Below are positions 1 through 7,114 of a stretch of 7,682 nucleotides of DNA, piece after piece. The first letter of the stretch is position 1. Each line of letters opens with the position of its first letter. A program made the position numbers and the translations under genes. Source of the DNA: JBDTCS01 sp039923455 (GTDB lineage: Bacteria > Bacteroidota > Ignavibacteria > Palsa-1295); contig JBDTCS010000021.1 of the NCBI GenBank assembly GCA_039923455.1, positions 1-7,682 on the forward strand. The letters are read 5' to 3'. A model generated the notes under the pieces. The model saw nothing but the letters and a program-made list of their open reading frames with translations. It did no database searches and was not told the DNA's origin.

Positions 1-1784
1 ATCTGCTTCGTATCGAGTCCGTGTGCCTTGAGTTGATTCGGCACGATATGCTGACGTGCAATCTCAAGTTTATCGTATTCGAGATAGCCCGGCAACTCGA
101 TCACTTCCATTCTGTCGAGCAGTGGCAACGGAATATTGAATCGAACATTCGCAGTCGTGACGAAGAGCACGTTCGAAAGATCATACTCGACTTCGAGATA
201 GTGATCGACGAAGGTACCGTTCTGTTCGGGGTCGAGCACTTCCAAAAGTGCAGAGCTTGGGTCGCCACGGACATCCATCGACATCTTATCAATCTCGTCG
301 AGCAGTATCAACGGATTCACAACGCCTGCGCGCTTCATCGACTGAATGATCTTGCCCGGCATCGCACCGATATAGGTGCGGCGATGACCACGTATCTCCG
401 CTTCATCACGGACACCACCAAGCGAAATGCGGACGAATTCTCTTCCCATCGCCCGAGCGATCGAACGTGCAAGCGAAGTTTTGCCAACGCCCGGAGGACC
501 AACGAGGCAGAGAATCTGCCCACGCATTTTGTCCACGAGATTCAGCACCGCGATATGCTCTAAGATGCGCTCTTTCGGTTTTTCGAGGCCATAGTGATCC
601 GCGTCGAGTACCGCTTTGACATGCTCGATGTTGAGATGATCTCTCGTGCGCTTTGCCCACGGCACTTGCGCGAGCCACTCGAGATATGTGCGAATGACAC
701 CCGCCTCGGGTGACATCGAAGGCGTTTTTTTGAAACGCTGGAGCTCTTCATCGACGCGCGCTCTGATCGGTGCAGGCATTCCGGCCTCTTCGATCAATTG
801 CACGAGTTTGCCAAGTTCGGGATGCTGCTCATCGAGATCATCGCCGAGCTCTTGCTGCAAGATTTTGATCTGCTCGTGCAGAAAATATTTGCGCTGCGAT
901 TTTTGAATGGTCGATTGTACTTTCTGATCGATCTCTTGTTCGATCTTTAGTATATCGATTTCGCTAGCGAGCAGTGCAGTGATATGCAAATATTGCTCAC
1001 GCACGTCGGTGATCTCGAGTACTTTTTGTTTGGACTGAAGATCTTTCGCAATGTGTGCAGCGATATAGAACAGTTTGCGCCTGGGATCAGAAATATTTTC
1101 GAAGCTCAGCAATACTTCCTGTGGAAGCTGACGCGACTGACGCACGTATTCGCGAAAGAGATCGGAGGTGTGGCGCGTCAGTGCTTCGAGCTCCGGAGTG
1201 ATCGTCTTCTCGGGCTGCATCAACTCGATCTCGACTTCGAGATGACCCTCGGCGGGAATATACTCTTTCGCGGTCGCTTGCTCAAGACCATCGACGAGCA
1301 CCTTCATCAAACCATTCGGGAGACGAATGATGCGCACGATGCGCGCAAGTGTTCCGGCACGATAGAGATCGTCTTTGCCCGGATCATCGACTGCCGAATT
1401 CTTTTGCGCAACAAGAAAAATATATTTGTCCCGAGAGACTGCTGCACTCGTCGCCGAAAGCGAGGACTCGCGTCCGACGAGCACCGGAAAAATCATGAAC
1501 GGAAAGATCACGACATCACGCAATGCAAGTACAGGAATCCGATTTGGAATATCATTCAATTCCGGATTTTCACTTGACATCACGATCGCTTCGATCTCTT
1601 CTTCTTTCGGATCAAGCGAAATATTCAGCGCACCCTTGCTCGATGCACCTTTGCCTATTGCACCTTTGCCTATTGCACTTTTGCCTATTGCACTTTTGCT
1701 TGCGCTCTTCTCCTTCAACACTTTTTTCTTAACGGACGCTACCTTTGGCTTACTACCCTTTTCGTCCGATCTGCCTTTGGCCAT
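1..1784 (-). CDS. lon: ATP-dependent protease Lon, N-terminal 594 codons (cut by window edge)
   Basis: Cytoplasmic AAA+ serine protease that unfolds and degrades damaged and regulatory proteins. The frame is open from ATG 1784 to the left edge. Residues about 81-280 form the Lon substrate-binding (LAN) domain, opening with IPVLALRDVVIFPFMIFP. A helical linker follows (KYFLHEQIKILQQELGDD). The AAA+ module has Walker A GPPGVGKT at 429-436, Walker B LLDEID at 494-499 and a sensor-1 segment VLFVTTAN. The Ser-Lys protease domain lies beyond the edge. Walker A sits about 73 residues later than in E. coli Lon, because residues 1-80 are a Lys/Ser/Gly/Ala-rich extension containing a five-residue repeat. 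A second in-frame ATG at 1580 would give a start close to the E. coli one, so the true start is uncertain. No Shine-Dalgarno sequence precedes either ATG. It lies 120 bases after carA in the same direction. The family assignment is certain. Confidence 0.97.
   Translation of the reverse strand, partial: MAKGRSDEKGSKPKVASVKKKVLKEKSASKSAIGKSAIGKGAIGKGASSKGALNISLDPKEEEIEAIVMSSENPELNDIPNRIPVLALRDVVIFPFMIFPVLVGRESSLSATSAAVSRDKYIFLVAQKNSAVDDPGKDDLYRAGTLARIVRIIRLPNGLMKVLVDGLEQATAKEYIPAEGHLEVEIELMQPEKTITPELEALTRHTSDLFREYVRQSRQLPQEVLLSFENISDPRRKLFYIAAHIAKDLQSKQKVLEITDVREQYLHITALLASEIDILKIEQEIDQKVQSTIQKSQRKYFLHEQIKILQQELGDDLDEQHPELGKLVQLIEEAGMPAPIRARVDEELQRFKKTPSMSPEAGVIRTYLEWLAQVPWAKRTRDHLNIEHVKAVLDADHYGLEKPKERILEHIAVLNLVDKMRGQILCLVGPPGVGKTSLARSIARAMGREFVRISLGGVRDEAEIRGHRRTYIGAMPGKIIQSMKRAGVVNPLILLDEIDKMSMDVRGDPSSALLEVLDPEQNGTFVDHYLEVEYDLSNVLFVTTANVRFNIPLPLLDRMEVIELPGYLEYDKLEIARQHIVPNQLKAHGLDTKQ
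1630..1704 (-). repeat. 15-bp in-frame minisatellite in the lon N-terminal extension
   Basis: Five consecutive 15-base units. On the plus strand GCACCTTTGCCTATT occurs at 1645-1659 and 1660-1674, and with one C-to-T change at 1675-1689. Degenerate copies flank these at 1630-1644 and 1690-1704. Read in the lon frame, each core unit encodes a pentapeptide of the A-I-G-K-G/S type, giving a lysine every five residues. The unit is a multiple of three, so copy changes keep the frame. Confidence 0.9.
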
Positions 1785-1819
1785 GATTCTAAAAAATAAA
1801 CTCTTTTTGAAATTGAGCG

Positions 1820-1864
1820 CCTGCTTCGCGCTACTTTCTACCCGCACTTTCTGGGGAAAGCAGG
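1820..1864 (-). other. Inverted repeat between carA and lon
   Basis: CCTGCTT (1820-1826) pairs with AAGCAGG (1858-1864), a perfect 7-base inverted repeat with a 31-base interior. The interior holds a direct repeat (AGAAAGT twice on the minus strand, 6 bases apart). It lies in the 120-base carA-lon gap, about 36 bases before the lon ATG. No T-run follows directly, so it is not a convincing terminator. It could be a leader hairpin or an operator. I see no recognisable promoter in the gap. Confidence 0.35.
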
Positions 1865-1904
1865 TAACGAATTTTGCTTAGAGATAGTCCCGAACCTTTG
1901 GGTG

Positions 1905-3074
1905 CTATACCTTTCCGATCAGGTCGATAAATTCTGTAAATAAGTAATCGCTCTCGTGTGGGCCGGGCGAGGCTTCGGGGTGGTATTGGACGGCGAAGAT
2001 CGGGAGTTTGGTGTGTCGGAAACCTTCGACGGTGTTGTCGTTCAAATTGATATGCGTCAATGCACAGTCGTTCGGCATGGTGTCCCACTTCACTGCGAAA
2101 CCGTGATTTTGTGAAGTGATCTCGATTCGATTCGTCATCAAGTTCTTAACGGGATGATTCGCACCACGATGCCCGAATTTGAGCTTGTACGTCTCTCCCC
2201 CAAATGCGATTGAAAGCAATTGATTGCCGAGACAAATACCGAATATCGGTTGCTCTTCGCGCTTGATAAGTTGGCGAATTGTTTCGATGCCATCTGTCAC
2301 GGCTTCCGGATCACCCGGGCCATTGGAGAGAAAAATACCATCCGGTTTCAATTCACGAATCGCCTCGGCGGAGGTTGTCGATGGCACGACAGTTAGCTTC
2401 GCTCCGTGCGAGCTAAGCTTGCGAAGAATATTTAGCTTAATACCAAAATCCATCACCACAACATGTGGTACATGCGCACCTGGATGATCTACGATATGTG
2501 ACTTCGGAGTCGTGACTCCTTTTGTTAGATCGAGACCGGTCATCACAGGAATTGCTCTCGCTTGGTCTACAAGTTCAGCATCGGACACAGCATCCATTGA
2601 AAGCACTCCACGCATTGCACCTTCGGAGCGCAAGATGCGAACAAGCTTACGAGTGTCAATCGCTTCAATTCCGAGAATTCCTGATCGCTCCAAAAATTTG
2701 TCGATGCTCTCGGTTGCTCGCCAGTTGGAATAGGTCTCGGAGAGTTCGCGAATTGCAAATCCTGCGACGAATGGCTTTACGCCTTCCATATCTTCGAGCG
2801 TTGCGCCATAATTTCCGATTAGCGGATTCGTCATCGTAACGATTTGTCCGGCATACGATGGATCGGTGAGTATCTCTTGATAGCCGGTGATGCTCGTCGT
2901 GAAAACGACTTCACCGGAAGTCCGCTTCAAATCGAGTGCACCAAATGCATTGCCGCGAAAGACAACGCCGTTCTCCAAGGCCAATCTCGCCTGGCTCTTC
3001 TTATTCGCGTTACCGCTTGTTGTTCCGTTCGTTTGCACCGTGTCGTTCGTTTGCACCGTGTCGTTCGTTTGCAC
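1905..3074 (-). CDS. carA: Carbamoyl-phosphate synthase small (glutaminase) subunit
   Basis: Hydrolyses glutamine and passes ammonia to CarB, which makes carbamoyl phosphate for pyrimidine and arginine synthesis in the cytoplasm. Counted from GTG 3074, the CPSase small-chain domain begins at ARLALENGVVFRG (residue 29). The class-I glutaminase domain follows, with SNGPGDP (250-256), nucleophile Cys281 in FGICLGNQLL, and the His365/Glu367 pair in YHPEASPGPHES. The usual His after GICLG is Asn here. The length of 389 aa is close to the 382 of E. coli. The frame stays open to TTG 3155, but that region contains the terminator of the upstream unit, so the start must be downstream. No ATG is available. 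GTG codons at 3074, 3056 and 3038 lie in successive repeat units, and 3038 is equally likely and leaves more room for a promoter. carB is not in the window; lon follows instead. Confidence 0.96.
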   Translation of the reverse strand: MQTNDTVQTNDTVQTNGTTSGNANKKSQARLALENGVVFRGNAFGALDLKRTSGEVVFTTSITGYQEILTDPSYAGQIVTMTNPLIGNYGATLEDMEGVKPFVAGFAIRELSETYSNWRATESIDKFLERSGILGIEAIDTRKLVRILRSEGAMRGVLSMDAVSDAELVDQARAIPVMTGLDLTKGVTTPKSHIVDHPGAHVPHVVVMDFGIKLNILRKLSSHGAKLTVVPSTTSAEAIRELKPDGIFLSNGPGDPEAVTDGIETIRQLIKREEQPIFGICLGNQLLSIAFGGETYKLKFGHRGANHPVKNLMTNRIEITSQNHGFAVKWDTMPNDCALTHINLNDNTVEGFRHTKLPIFAVQYHPEASPGPHESDYLFTEFIDLIGKV

Positions 3075-3087
3075 TGTGTCGTTCGTC
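3027..3087 (-). repeat. 18-bp tandem repeat at the carA start
   Basis: Three full 18-base units at 3027-3044, 3045-3062 and 3063-3080, plus a partial copy at 3081-3087. The first two are identical and the third differs by one base. In the carA frame each unit encodes T-N-D-T-V-Q, and the differing base is synonymous (ACA/ACG). Each unit contains a GTG that could start carA. The repeat is either a coding N-terminal tail or, if 3038 is the start, largely leader DNA. Confidence 0.9.
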
Positions 3088-3119
3088 TTTGTCAAGAAAG
3101 TACGTTTCGCTGAATTTCC

Positions 3120-3148
3120 AAAAAAATGGCTCCTCTGTGTGAGGAGCC
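3120..3148 (-). terminator. Rho-independent terminator of the B12 uptake unit
   Basis: On the minus strand an 8-base GC-rich stem (GGCTCCTC / GAGGAGCC, plus-strand arms at 3128-3135 and 3141-3148) closes a 5-base loop. One A and then seven T residues (3126-3120) follow. It begins 36 bases after the stop of the small membrane protein gene, so it should end the btuB transcript. It overlaps the longest possible carA reading frame and argues against any carA start upstream of about 3120. Confidence 0.88.
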
Positions 3149-3184
3149 ATAACAACTAATGTTTTGCCAAACCGCTGAAGGTCT

Positions 3185-3748
3185 TTAGGCAAGGCTCTCT
3201 CGGGATGTCGGAATCGTCTGCTTTTCTGCCTTTGGAGCGATCAACCACTGATAGCCAGCAAAGAGTGCGCCTGAGAAGAGGATATCGCCGAGCAGTGTAT
3301 TACGATAGAACGGTAAGCCCATCGAATAACACTCGATCAGTCCGGCAAAAGTCTTCGGATAGAATGTTCCGTCTCCGAACATCCAAACCGCACCGTTCGT
3401 CAGCAGAAAGAAACTGAGCGATCCGCCCAGAACCGTCACGACGAAACTAAGCAGCGTGGACTTCTCCGCATAAAACCGACCGTAGAAAATAGTCAGCACA
3501 AACGCGCCATAGACGATCGCCATCAGTTTCCAATCGTAAAGACCCATTGCAAGATCTGTCACAAAGAGCGCGACGATCGGAATCAAGACGACCAGCTTAT
3601 TGCGAGAAAGGTAAGCACCCGCAAAGAGCGCAGTTGCCATGACGGCATTGAAATTATAGAAGTGCACAGCATTGAACAGCAGCCTCGTCGACATTGCGAC
3701 GAGCGTCAGCAGAACAGCTATGAGCACTTGATTTCTATTCTGTTTCAT
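3185..3748 (-). CDS. Six-helix membrane protein, DUF6580 / ECF S-component-like, B12 locus
   Basis: A 187-aa inner-membrane protein starting at ATG 3748. Six hydrophobic segments are visible at about residues 8-26, 33-48, 52-70, 75-93, 98-124 and 152-171, with a short basic N-terminus and a hydrophilic C-tail. The stretch from the first helix into the second, ending ALFAGAYLS, resembles the DUF6580 family of Bacteroidota; this is from memory and unsearched. Six helices and about 190 residues also fit S-components of ECF vitamin transporters. It is the last gene of a B12-riboswitch unit, after btuB and a BtuG-like gene, which suggests a role in moving cobalamin or a precursor across the inner membrane. 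The only cysteine is Cys140, in a loop before the last helix. No ATPase partner is nearby. The membrane topology is well supported; the transport role is inference. Confidence 0.85.
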   Translation of the reverse strand: MKQNRNQVLIAVLLTLVAMSTRLLFNAVHFYNFNAVMATALFAGAYLSRNKLVVLIPIVALFVTDLAMGLYDWKLMAIVYGAFVLTIFYGRFYAEKSTLLSFVVTVLGGSLSFFLLTNGAVWMFGDGTFYPKTFAGLIECYSMGLPFYRNTLLGDILFSGALFAGYQWLIAPKAEKQTIPTSRESLA

Positions 3749-3770
3749 ATAAAATTTGTTGTGGGGGCTC

Positions 3771-3821
3771 CGAAATCGGCGAAAAAGAACTGCCTAATCG
3801 GTATCCCGAAGCCCGATTTCG
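3771..3821 (-). other. Inverted repeat in the gap between the propeller and membrane-protein genes
   Basis: CGAAATCGG (3771-3779) and CCGATTTCG (3813-3821) are a perfect 9-base inverted repeat with a 33-base interior, in the 78-base gap after the lipoprotein stop codon. In RNA it would form a hairpin that could protect the upstream message or set the expression ratio. There is no T-run on the minus-strand side, so termination is unlikely. Confidence 0.45.
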
Positions 3822-3826
3822 AAGTA

Positions 3827-4858
3827 TCAGCGATAGAACGCAAAGTGTGCAGGTGCAATTCCGCACGTGAACGAGCGCTTCAACCCACCGGAAGTGGCGT
3901 CATAGACGTCGACAATTCCCGCAGCCTTGTACGCCTTGGTATTCCCGAGATACAGCTCATTATTCACTGCGTCGTAACCGCCTTGATAGTACGTCCCACC
4001 AATAAAATTATCGGCGAGTAGCGCATGCGTCGTAAGGTCATAGGTTGCGATCCGATTGGGATAGATCACATAAAACTTGTCCTTGCCTAAGACACCGCCG
4101 ATCTGGTCTCCCACGTTGCCGACGGTTGTGGAGTCAGTTTTTTGCATCGTCGTAGCCTTCACCCAATAGACTCCCGGAGCTTGCGTATTGTAATCGCCGC
4201 TGCCGAGTACGATGATCTGATCGTGCAACGAATCGGCATACACATTCTGCGGATTGCCGCCTACGTGAATAATATTCGTTGGCTGTAGCGTGTTCAGATC
4301 AACAACATTGAGTGAATCAGATCCCGAGCTGATCCATGCACGATTGTTCAGAACCGCTATTCCGCTATTGCCCGCTCCGAGTGGAAGTGCGCCGACGATC
4401 TTGTTGCTCTGCAGATCCATAATCAATGCGTTCGAAGTAAAGAGCTGCGTGACGATCGCCCTGGTAGCGCTTACCTGCACTATCTGGTTTGGCGCAAAGA
4501 CGGAGTTCGTTACGGAATCAAGTTTGATACAGCTATCGGGACGAATGACAAGTATCTTGTTCGAGCCGTTCAAGCAGATATAGATTCCACCGTTGATGAT
4601 CTTGATATCATTTCCAATATCACCGAGTACGCCACCCGCGAGGTTATGTAGAATACCGAAATCGCTGAGCGAGATCGCGTCAAGCGTTGCATTCGATTTC
4701 CCAAACTGTCCTTCATTTAGTATGAAGACAGAAGGCTTTTTGACGATGGCGTTGTCCGTGGTGTTCGGAGCAGTCGTCGATTCGCATGACGCGAGTGTGA
4801 GTGAAAGAAATAGTAGCGATAGCAGAGCTATCAGATGTTGTATACGTGGTGCTTTCAT
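3827..4858 (-). CDS. BtuG-like surface lipoprotein (beta-propeller, DUF5074/YncE type)
   Basis: A 343-aa lipoprotein. A hydrophobic signal (residues 8-23) ends in the lipobox LASC with the lipidated Cys at 25, followed by a Ser/Thr/Asn-rich tether (ESTTAPNTTDN). The mature part begins SVFILNEGQFGKSNATLDAIS, the typical first strand of DUF5074 propellers. Repeated strand patterns of about 45 residues follow (IYICLNGSNKILVI, RAIVTQLFTSNALIMDL, RAWISSGSDSLNVVDL, KFYVIYPNRIATYDL, ELYLGNTKAYKAAGIVDVYD), giving roughly seven blades. BtuG of Bacteroides is a lipoprotein of this fold that binds B12 very tightly and caps BtuB. This gene follows btuB by 16 bases under a cobalamin riboswitch, so the same role is likely. 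There is no Shine-Dalgarno sequence; the ATG is preceded by an A-rich tract. Fold and lipidation are well supported; B12 binding is inferred from context. Confidence 0.88.
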   Translation of the reverse strand: MKAPRIQHLIALLSLLFLSLTLASCESTTAPNTTDNAIVKKPSVFILNEGQFGKSNATLDAISLSDFGILHNLAGGVLGDIGNDIKIINGGIYICLNGSNKILVIRPDSCIKLDSVTNSVFAPNQIVQVSATRAIVTQLFTSNALIMDLQSNKIVGALPLGAGNSGIAVLNNRAWISSGSDSLNVVDLNTLQPTNIIHVGGNPQNVYADSLHDQIIVLGSGDYNTQAPGVYWVKATTMQKTDSTTVGNVGDQIGGVLGKDKFYVIYPNRIATYDLTTHALLADNFIGGTYYQGGYDAVNNELYLGNTKAYKAAGIVDVYDATSGGLKRSFTCGIAPAHFAFYR

Positions 4859-4874
4859 GGTTATCTATGTATGG

Positions 4875-6896
4875 TTAGTTAGAATTCTCTTGTTTGAAAA
4901 GTTCGAGTGTCATGCTTGCTCGGACGGTTCTGCCTGGCAAAGGAAAATTGGGTACTTCGGAATATTGCTCGTTCGTAATATTCTCGATGCCGATTCGAAA
5001 GGTGGCAGTCGTCGTGCTTGTGATCAGTAGTTCAAGCAGGCTCGCAGTAAGATCAATCGTAGTGATCGGCGGCAAACGATCGGTAGGTAGATTACCCGCA
5101 TCGCCGAAACGATGACCGCGATAATTCATCAGCACCGCGAACGCCAAGCGCTCTTTCCAATGCAGTTCACCCGTAAAAACCGATGCTGTCGGCGTTGAAT
5201 AGGGAATCTCCTTGTTAAAGATATCAGTGTCCTGCGTTTTGTTCAGCGAAGAAAGAATTGTGTAGGCTTCGCGCACGGAGAATGAAAGTTGGTCCGTGAT
5301 CTTCCCGGCAGCAGTGAACTCCATCTCAACTCCTCGCGAGAGCACCTTCTGAATATTCACCGGACTAAAATTTCCGCTCGCGCCGGGTTGCCAAATGATC
5401 TCGTCATCGATCGCAGCGGCGAAACCTGTTACACGAATACCAGTCAGGATGCCGATGATTGGTGCAGGCGTCCATTTGACAGTCGCTTCGGCATTCGTGC
5501 CATGCTCCGGATGCACATTCGGATTACCGTAGCCGCGCCAATAGAGCGCATTGAATGTCGGAGCGTGATAGGTCAGCGCATAGGAGCCGCCGATGCTAAG
5601 CACTCCCGGCAATAGCGTATAATCGACAGAAGCTTGAGGCAATACTCGCGTCGGTTCGTGCGAGACAACTTCGGTGCGGACCGCGATGGCAGTCTGAAGA
5701 CCATCCCACGGCAGCAACTTCCCTCCGAGAAATATTTCCGCATGATCGCGTGCGATAGCACTATCCATTTTGGAGAACGAGTTCTCGTTACTGAAGAGAT
5801 AGCTGCGTGTGTATTCAACGCCGGAATGCATCGAAAGTATAGGTGAAAGCGCAGTTGTATATCGAGATCCAATTTGATAGATGCGATTGAGATAATGATC
5901 GCTGATCGGAATGCGCGGATCGATGTACGTCTCGAATTGACTTTGATACCCGACGTGAAGATTCCATCTACCCGACAAGCCGAGCAACGTATTAAATTGT
6001 AACGCGGAATAAAGATCTTCATCGGCTTGACGAGCATTCGGTGAACTCGCACCGACATAGTCGATTGTCGCAGCACCTGGCACTCCACGCTCGGCTTTAG
6101 TGAATTGCGCTACGAGTGAGAGTTGGGATTGGCCACTTAGTGTGTACGCACCGGTCAGATTAAGATCGCGCAAGGTGCCGTCGTTATTGCTCCGATACAC
6201 AGTCGTACCAGTCGATGATTGATAAAATGGAAATCGCCCGAGAGAATTGTCGGCCGCACCCGCAATACCAATCTTCAAATCGTCTCCAATTGCAAGATTT
6301 GCATTCGCGAAATATTCTTGTTCGACGAATCCCTTAAGATCATCATAACTTGTAACGGCTGAACCGATCGAGATGCCGCTACGAGTAGGCATCTTGGTTA
6401 CGAGATTGAGTGAAGCACCGATCGCATCGCCGCCAAGTTCCATCGCCGATTCAGATGGAAGGAGTTCTATCGTTGCAACGGAGTGTAAACCGATTCGTGC
6501 AAAATCGGTGAGACTGTTCTGATCGTTCGTAACACGAATTCCGTCACGATAGACGGTCGTGTATTCCGGTGGCAGTCCTCGAAAGCTTGTGAAGCTTACC
6601 GAACCGGGCGTACCATAGCGACGAATTTCGAGCGACGAAGAGAGTGCTTTTGCAGCAAGCGCAAGTGACGTTGTAGCGGTCAGGGCACTAAGATGATCTG
6701 CCGTCTCAGTTCGTGCGGTAGTAGTATGAATAGGTTGCGTGAGGCTCCGATCTCCGAGTACCTCAACGGTGCCGATACGATATAGCCGAAGCGAATCCCG
6801 CTCGACTGCATGACGGGCAAGCGTATCCTGCGCAAAAGATTCGCGACAAAATAAAAGTGCAATACAAAAAATAAATACGATCCGTATTCGACTCAC
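4875..6896 (-). CDS. btuB: TonB-dependent outer-membrane cobalamin receptor (BtuB-like)
   Basis: A 22-strand-type outer-membrane receptor for TonB-driven uptake, with cobalamin as the likely substrate because of the riboswitch and its neighbours. From GTG 6896 it has 673 aa. The signal peptide is VSRIRIVFIFCIALLFCRESFAQ, with cleavage probably after FAQ. A possible TonB-box region is IGTVEVLGDR (41-50). The plug covers about 43-170 and includes SFRGLPPEYTTVYRDGIRV and IELLPSESAMELGGDAIGASLNLVTK, typical of TonB receptor plugs. The barrel is from about 175, with a terminal segment ENITNEQYSEVPNFPLPGRTVRASMTLELF. The frame is open upstream to about 7065 without an ATG. GTG 6917 or TTG 7022 are other possible starts, but 6896 places the signal peptide at the N-terminus. 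First gene of the unit; the BtuG-like gene starts 16 bases after its stop. Confidence 0.92.
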   Translation of the reverse strand: MSRIRIVFIFCIALLFCRESFAQDTLARHAVERDSLRLYRIGTVEVLGDRSLTQPIHTTTARTETADHLSALTATTSLALAAKALSSSLEIRRYGTPGSVSFTSFRGLPPEYTTVYRDGIRVTNDQNSLTDFARIGLHSVATIELLPSESAMELGGDAIGASLNLVTKMPTRSGISIGSAVTSYDDLKGFVEQEYFANANLAIGDDLKIGIAGAADNSLGRFPFYQSSTGTTVYRSNNDGTLRDLNLTGAYTLSGQSQLSLVAQFTKAERGVPGAATIDYVGASSPNARQADEDLYSALQFNTLLGLSGRWNLHVGYQSQFETYIDPRIPISDHYLNRIYQIGSRYTTALSPILSMHSGVEYTRSYLFSNENSFSKMDSAIARDHAEIFLGGKLLPWDGLQTAIAVRTEVVSHEPTRVLPQASVDYTLLPGVLSIGGSYALTYHAPTFNALYWRGYGNPNVHPEHGTNAEATVKWTPAPIIGILTGIRVTGFAAAIDDEIIWQPGASGNFSPVNIQKVLSRGVEMEFTAAGKITDQLSFSVREAYTILSSLNKTQDTDIFNKEIPYSTPTASVFTGELHWKERLAFAVLMNYRGHRFGDAGNLPTDRLPPITTIDLTASLLELLITSTTTATFRIGIENITNEQYSEVPNFPLPGRTVRASMTLELFKQENSN

Positions 6897-7071
6897 AAGA
6901 AACAGAAATCCTAACACGCACTGGAGGAATGCCTGACGAGGAGTTCTTGTGAGATTGCTGTGAGTAAGAATAGAGTATGGCGGGCCTGCATTTGCATGCG
7001 AGTCTGAGCCAGCCAAAAGCAAAGCAACTTCCGTGAAGCGAATATTCGTTAGCGAAAATTCGTGTCAAGAA

Positions 7072-7103
7072 GCCGTTCACTCTTTTTTCTTGAGCAACGA
7101 CAT
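7072..7103 (-). other. Eight-codon leader ORF and hairpin after the riboswitch
   Basis: An AAGGTG tract lies 4 bases before ATG 7103, which opens an ORF of eight codons (MSLLKKKE, stop 7079-7077). It is in the same frame as btuB but separated from it by two stop codons. The same stretch can fold as a hairpin (arms 7072-7077 and 7096-7101, plus an inner CTC/GAG stem with an A-rich loop). This may be a translated leader peptide, or the ATG may be accidental and the hairpin part of the expression platform. Btub itself starts about 180 bases further on. Confidence 0.35.
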
Positions 7104-7114
7104 AAAACACCTTG

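Noticed and set aside
984..1577. Long plus-strand open frames opposite lon (also 21-563 and 1375-1881)
   Set aside because: They are the complementary-strand shadow of a clearly identified lon gene; the translations resemble no family.
1630..1704. CRISPR array
   Set aside because: The short units abut without spacers and keep the lon reading frame; this is a coding minisatellite.
3090..3095. TTGACA on the minus strand as a -35 box for carA
   Set aside because: No -10-like hexamer is found at 16-18 bases (GCAAAC at 17), and it lies at the edge of the repeat coding region.
3096..3155. carA starting at TTG 3155 with an N-terminus MLWLLTQRSHFFGN
   Set aside because: Those codons are the stem, loop and T-run of an intrinsic terminator, so translation there would not be on the carA message.
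5573..6088. A 171-codon minus-strand open frame inside btuB
   Set aside because: It is a shifted frame within the receptor barrel, with Arg/Ser-rich noise composition.
7039..7048. Palindrome CGAATATTCG upstream of btuB as an operator
   Set aside because: A single 10-base AT-rich palindrome without a second copy or known regulator match is too weak to call.
7072..7101. Hairpin after the riboswitch as a rho-independent terminator
   Set aside because: The stem is short with an internal mismatch, and no T-run follows on the minus strand; the A-rich tract is in the loop.
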